A stretch of 64,000 nt of DNA from Viridibacterium sediminicola (GTDB lineage Bacteria > Pseudomonadota > Gammaproteobacteria > Burkholderiales > Rhodocyclaceae): contig NZ_JBDIVE010000005.1 of the NCBI RefSeq assembly GCF_039631295.1, positions 1 through 64,000 on the forward strand, in the 5' to 3' direction. The notes below the pieces were generated by a model. It worked only from the letters and a program-made list of their open reading frames with translations, was not told the DNA's origin and ran no database searches. Below, piece after piece: positions 61,853-64,000 of this stretch; positions within the stretch are counted from its first letter, which is position 1, and every line of letters begins with the position of its first letter. Both the position numbers and the translations under genes were made by a program.

Positions 61853-62802
61853 GGCTTGTACTCCTCACGCAAAGCCAGCAATTGGCGGCTTGCTGCCAGG
61901 AACTCTGCTGCCACGGGCGCACCGTCGCGAATCCGCGTCCGATAGCTTTGCAGCGTCACCAAGGCTTTGTCCGCCATGCGTGGCGAGAGAAAGCCGAGCG
62001 CTTGTCGGGCTTCCTGGTCCTGTCCGTCGAGCAGATACGCCAGCGCCAGATTCAAGCGTGCGGTGGGCAAGCCGGTCGCTCCCGCCTGCTTGAGCAGCCG
62101 GATGCCCTCCGCCGAGTTGCCGCTGGACAGATGCGACAGGGCCAGATTATTGAGGACGCGAAAATCTGCGGGGTCCAGCGCGCTGGCACGTGCAAACATG
62201 CTGCGTGCGTCTTCGTGTCGTCCCAGCGCGTCAAGAGCCACGCCTCTGGCGTTGAGCGCGGGAAGGTTGTCTGCATCCTGCTGGAGCACGCAATCGAAGT
62301 CACGCAAGGCCTCTTCCGTTTGCCCCAGCGCCAGGCGTGCGCGCCCCAGTCCGCCGCACAAGGCAATCTGTGCGGCCGGCGAGAGCAGCTCGGCACTGCG
62401 CTGCAACTCGCGGCGGGCACGCCCGAACAGCGCCAGGCTATCCTGGGAGGTCTGCACGATGGCTGCCGTACTGGCGTATTCGAGCAGTTCCAGCGGTTTG
62501 AGCAACTGCTTGTGATCCAGTTGTGAATACACCTCGCTGGCGGCCTGGAAACTACCCTGATCACGCAGCACACGCGCCAGACGCAAACCTTCCGCCCGAC
62601 GCATCTCCCCTTCCGCCGCCGCAGCCGCCGTGTTGTCCTGTTGCGAACGGCTGGGCGCGGCGCCAGGGAGTCCGGCCACACTGGCTGTAGCGGGCAGCGT
62701 GCGACTGCTCAGCACCGTTGCATTGCGGACGGGAATTGCGCCGCAGCCTGCCAGCGCGAGGATCAGGAGCGGCAATGAAAGACGTACAAATAGCTTTTTC
62801 AT
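61849..62802 (-). CDS. tadD: Tad pilus TPR lipoprotein TadD
   Basis: TadD is a pilotin-like outer-membrane lipoprotein that helps the Tad secretin. The 317 residues start with a lipoprotein signal ending LAGC, followed by TPR repeats (LARVLRDQGSFQAASEVY, AEELRDFDCVLQQDADNLPA-like, ALDPADFRVLNNLALSHLSS). Its stop overlaps tadE by four bases, and its own start overlaps the tadC stop. Confidence 0.85.
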   Translation of the reverse strand: MKKLFVRLSLPLLILALAGCGAIPVRNATVLSSRTLPATASVAGLPGAAPSRSQQDNTAAAAAEGEMRRAEGLRLARVLRDQGSFQAASEVYSQLDHKQLLKPLELLEYASTAAIVQTSQDSLALFGRARRELQRSAELLSPAAQIALCGGLGRARLALGQTEEALRDFDCVLQQDADNLPALNARGVALDALGRHEDARSMFARASALDPADFRVLNNLALSHLSSGNSAEGIRLLKQAGATGLPTARLNLALAYLLDGQDQEARQALGFLSPRMADKALVTLQSYRTRIRDGAPVAAEFLAASRQLLALREEYKP

Positions 62803-63737
62803 GACATCAGGGAACGCATGACGCGCATCAGCGCAGGGGTGGCGACCAGTGCCACCACGGGTGGCAGGATCAGGGTCATCAGCGGCAGCGAAAGCTGCGC
62901 AGGCAACTTGCCGGCACGCTCCTCCAGGCTGAGGATCAGCGTGCTGCGGCTTTCATCGGCGATGGTGCGCAGCGCTTGCGCCAGCGGCGTGCCATAGCGC
63001 TCGGCCTGGATCAGCGAAGACACCGTGCTCTCGACCGCCGCCACGCGCGTCCGCTCGGCCAGATGGTGCAGCGCCTGGGTCCGGTCGGGCAGCATTTGCA
63101 GCTCGGCACTGGTATAGGCAAGCTCCTCGGCCATCACCGGGGCACTCAGCGCCAGCTCGCGCGAGACCACCTTGAGAATGCGCGGGAAAGGCAAACCCGC
63201 CTCCGCGCAAATCACCATCAAGTCGAGCGCATCGGGCATGCTGCGCGTCAGGCTCTCGTGACGCCGGGCGGCACGCCGCTTGACCAGTAACTCAGGCAGC
63301 GTGCTACCGACGAACAAGGCCAGCAGTCCGACCGCCAGAGCGCTCATGCCGAAGTGGCTGGCGGGCGCAAACGGCCCCCACAGCGCAGCGATCAGGCACA
63401 GCAGGCCAGACGCATATTTCGCCAGCATCAGCAGCCCCAGCGCATCGCTGTGGTGCCAACCGGCCGTCCCCAGCAAGCGGCGCAGCGTGGCGCGATCCTG
63501 CTCGCTGCCGGCGATACGCTCGCCGAAAGTCGCAAGACGAGTGAGCCAGGGCGACAACACGGCCTGCTCCAGCGCGATCCCCTCACCCGAGGGGGTCAGC
63601 CCGGCGGCGGCGGAATCTTGCTGCAAGCGCTCACGCAGCGGATTGCGGGCCAGTTCGCGGCGCCACAGCAACACGCTTGCCGCCAGACTGCTGAGGAACA
63701 TGCCCAGCAGCACATTGAACAAGAAGTCTTCGCTCAT
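62799..63737 (-). CDS. tadC: Tad pilus inner-membrane platform protein TadC
   Basis: TadC and TadB form the inner-membrane platform of the Flp pilus motor, related to GspF. The 312-residue protein has an N-terminal helix, two helices at about 110-150, the GspF-type cytoplasmic domain (SMPDALDLMVICAEAGLPF, then LIQAERYGTPLAQALRTIAD) and a C-terminal helix. ATG 63737 has GAGGGG seven bases before it. Confidence 0.88.
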   Translation of the reverse strand: MSEDFLFNVLLGMFLSSLAASVLLWRRELARNPLRERLQQDSAAAGLTPSGEGIALEQAVLSPWLTRLATFGERIAGSEQDRATLRRLLGTAGWHHSDALGLLMLAKYASGLLCLIAALWGPFAPASHFGMSALAVGLLALFVGSTLPELLVKRRAARRHESLTRSMPDALDLMVICAEAGLPFPRILKVVSRELALSAPVMAEELAYTSAELQMLPDRTQALHHLAERTRVAAVESTVSSLIQAERYGTPLAQALRTIADESRSTLILSLEERAGKLPAQLSLPLMTLILPPVVALVATPALMRVMRSLMS

Positions 63738-63747
63738 ACGCAGCCCC

Positions 63748-64000
63748 TCAACCGACACGCCGAACCATCACGTGAGTGATCAACAAACCCAGGGCGACAC
63801 TGGCCAGCGCATAGGCACTGACCTTAAGGCCGGTCGGATCACTGAACATGAAACGGAAATCTGCCGGTGCGTTGAGGTACATGTAAGCCAGCACGCCGGG
63901 CACCAGCAAGGCCACGATCTTGGTCGAGGCGCGGGCCTCGGAGGTCTTGGCCATCACCTTCAGTTTCAGCTCGGCGCGTGCCCGCAGGGTGGCGGCCAGA
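63748..64000 (-). CDS. tadB: Tad pilus inner-membrane platform protein TadB (3' end only)
   Basis: The frame stays open to the window edge and ends in the C-terminal part of a TadB protein: cytoplasmic helix (AELKLKVMAKTSEARAS), then two membrane helices (IVALLVPGVLAYMYL, VSAYALASVALGLLITHVMV) and MVRRVG. Ten bases separate its stop from tadC. The rest of the tad operon, including the TadA ATPase and the RcpA/CpaC secretin, would lie beyond 64000. Confidence 0.8.
   Translation of the reverse strand, partial: LAATLRARAELKLKVMAKTSEARASTKIVALLVPGVLAYMYLNAPADFRFMFSDPTGLKVSAYALASVALGLLITHVMVRRVG

Overview
The window reads as a chromosomal segment of a motile, GC-rich Gram-negative bacterium, most likely a betaproteobacterium; a Rhodocyclales-like relative is my best guess. 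The reasons are the flrBC-type sigma-54 flagellar regulators next to a fliF-to-fliR run, a minCDE operon, a ParC with an acidic N-terminal tail, Fur-type iron boxes and a complete Tad pilus operon. The genus cannot be fixed from the sequence alone.

Layout. (1) 1-8.35 kb is an accessory island. A four-gene Wadjet (JetABCD) anti-plasmid operon sits on the minus strand between insertion-sequence (IS) scars: an IS3-type left end at 1-77, which cuts a phospholipase-D-like gene and supplies its stop codon, and an IS3-type transposase tail at about 7.58-7.76 kb flanked by gene fragments. (2) 8.4-23.0 kb holds flagellar genes: fliE, flrC/fleR and flrB/fleS on the minus strand, and fliF-G-H-I-J-K-L-M-N-O-P-Q-R on the plus strand, with a sigma-54 promoter before fliE and a shared palindrome before fliF and fliO. 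(3) 23.1-25.2 kb is minCDE. (4) 25.2-28.3 kb has a TIGR02647-type small protein, a membrane/TPR protein and a lipoprotein. (5) 28.5-32.0 kb is a sugar-acid block: a secreted pectin methylesterase, and eda (KDPG aldolase) with kdgK (KDG kinase). Between them lie eleven perfect CTAGGGG repeats with G-quadruplex potential and a 119-bp imperfect palindrome. (6) 32.1-36.7 kb has a cysteine-cluster protein, a chemoreceptor with a sigma-28 promoter, and parC. (7) 36.9-42.9 kb is a heme/iron block: a hutW/chuW-hutX/chuX-chuY-like operon (oxygen-independent heme breakdown), a Fur box, an OmpR-type two-component system, a YbaN-like protein and an oxygen-dependent heme oxygenase. (8) 43.1-64 kb is one long minus-strand gene train: tadB (partial), tadC, D, E, F, G, then a 3317-residue modular surface/secreted protein, a TolC-type lipoprotein, a periplasmic adaptor, a GAF-HlyD fusion and a site-2 metalloprotease-HlyD fusion.

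The most unusual part is block 8. The giant protein has an LEPR-type N-terminus, four beta-propeller regions, five cadherin-like blocks and four Ig-like domains, and is followed by outer-membrane and adaptor parts of a type-I-like exporter. No ABC ATPase is encoded with them. Two of the three adaptors are fused to other modules (GAF; M50 protease with intact HELGH and NPFMRFDGY motifs), and the set follows tadG closely. This suggests a membrane-protease-linked export route that lacks a local ABC ATPase and is coupled to Tad pilus expression. That function is inferred, not shown.
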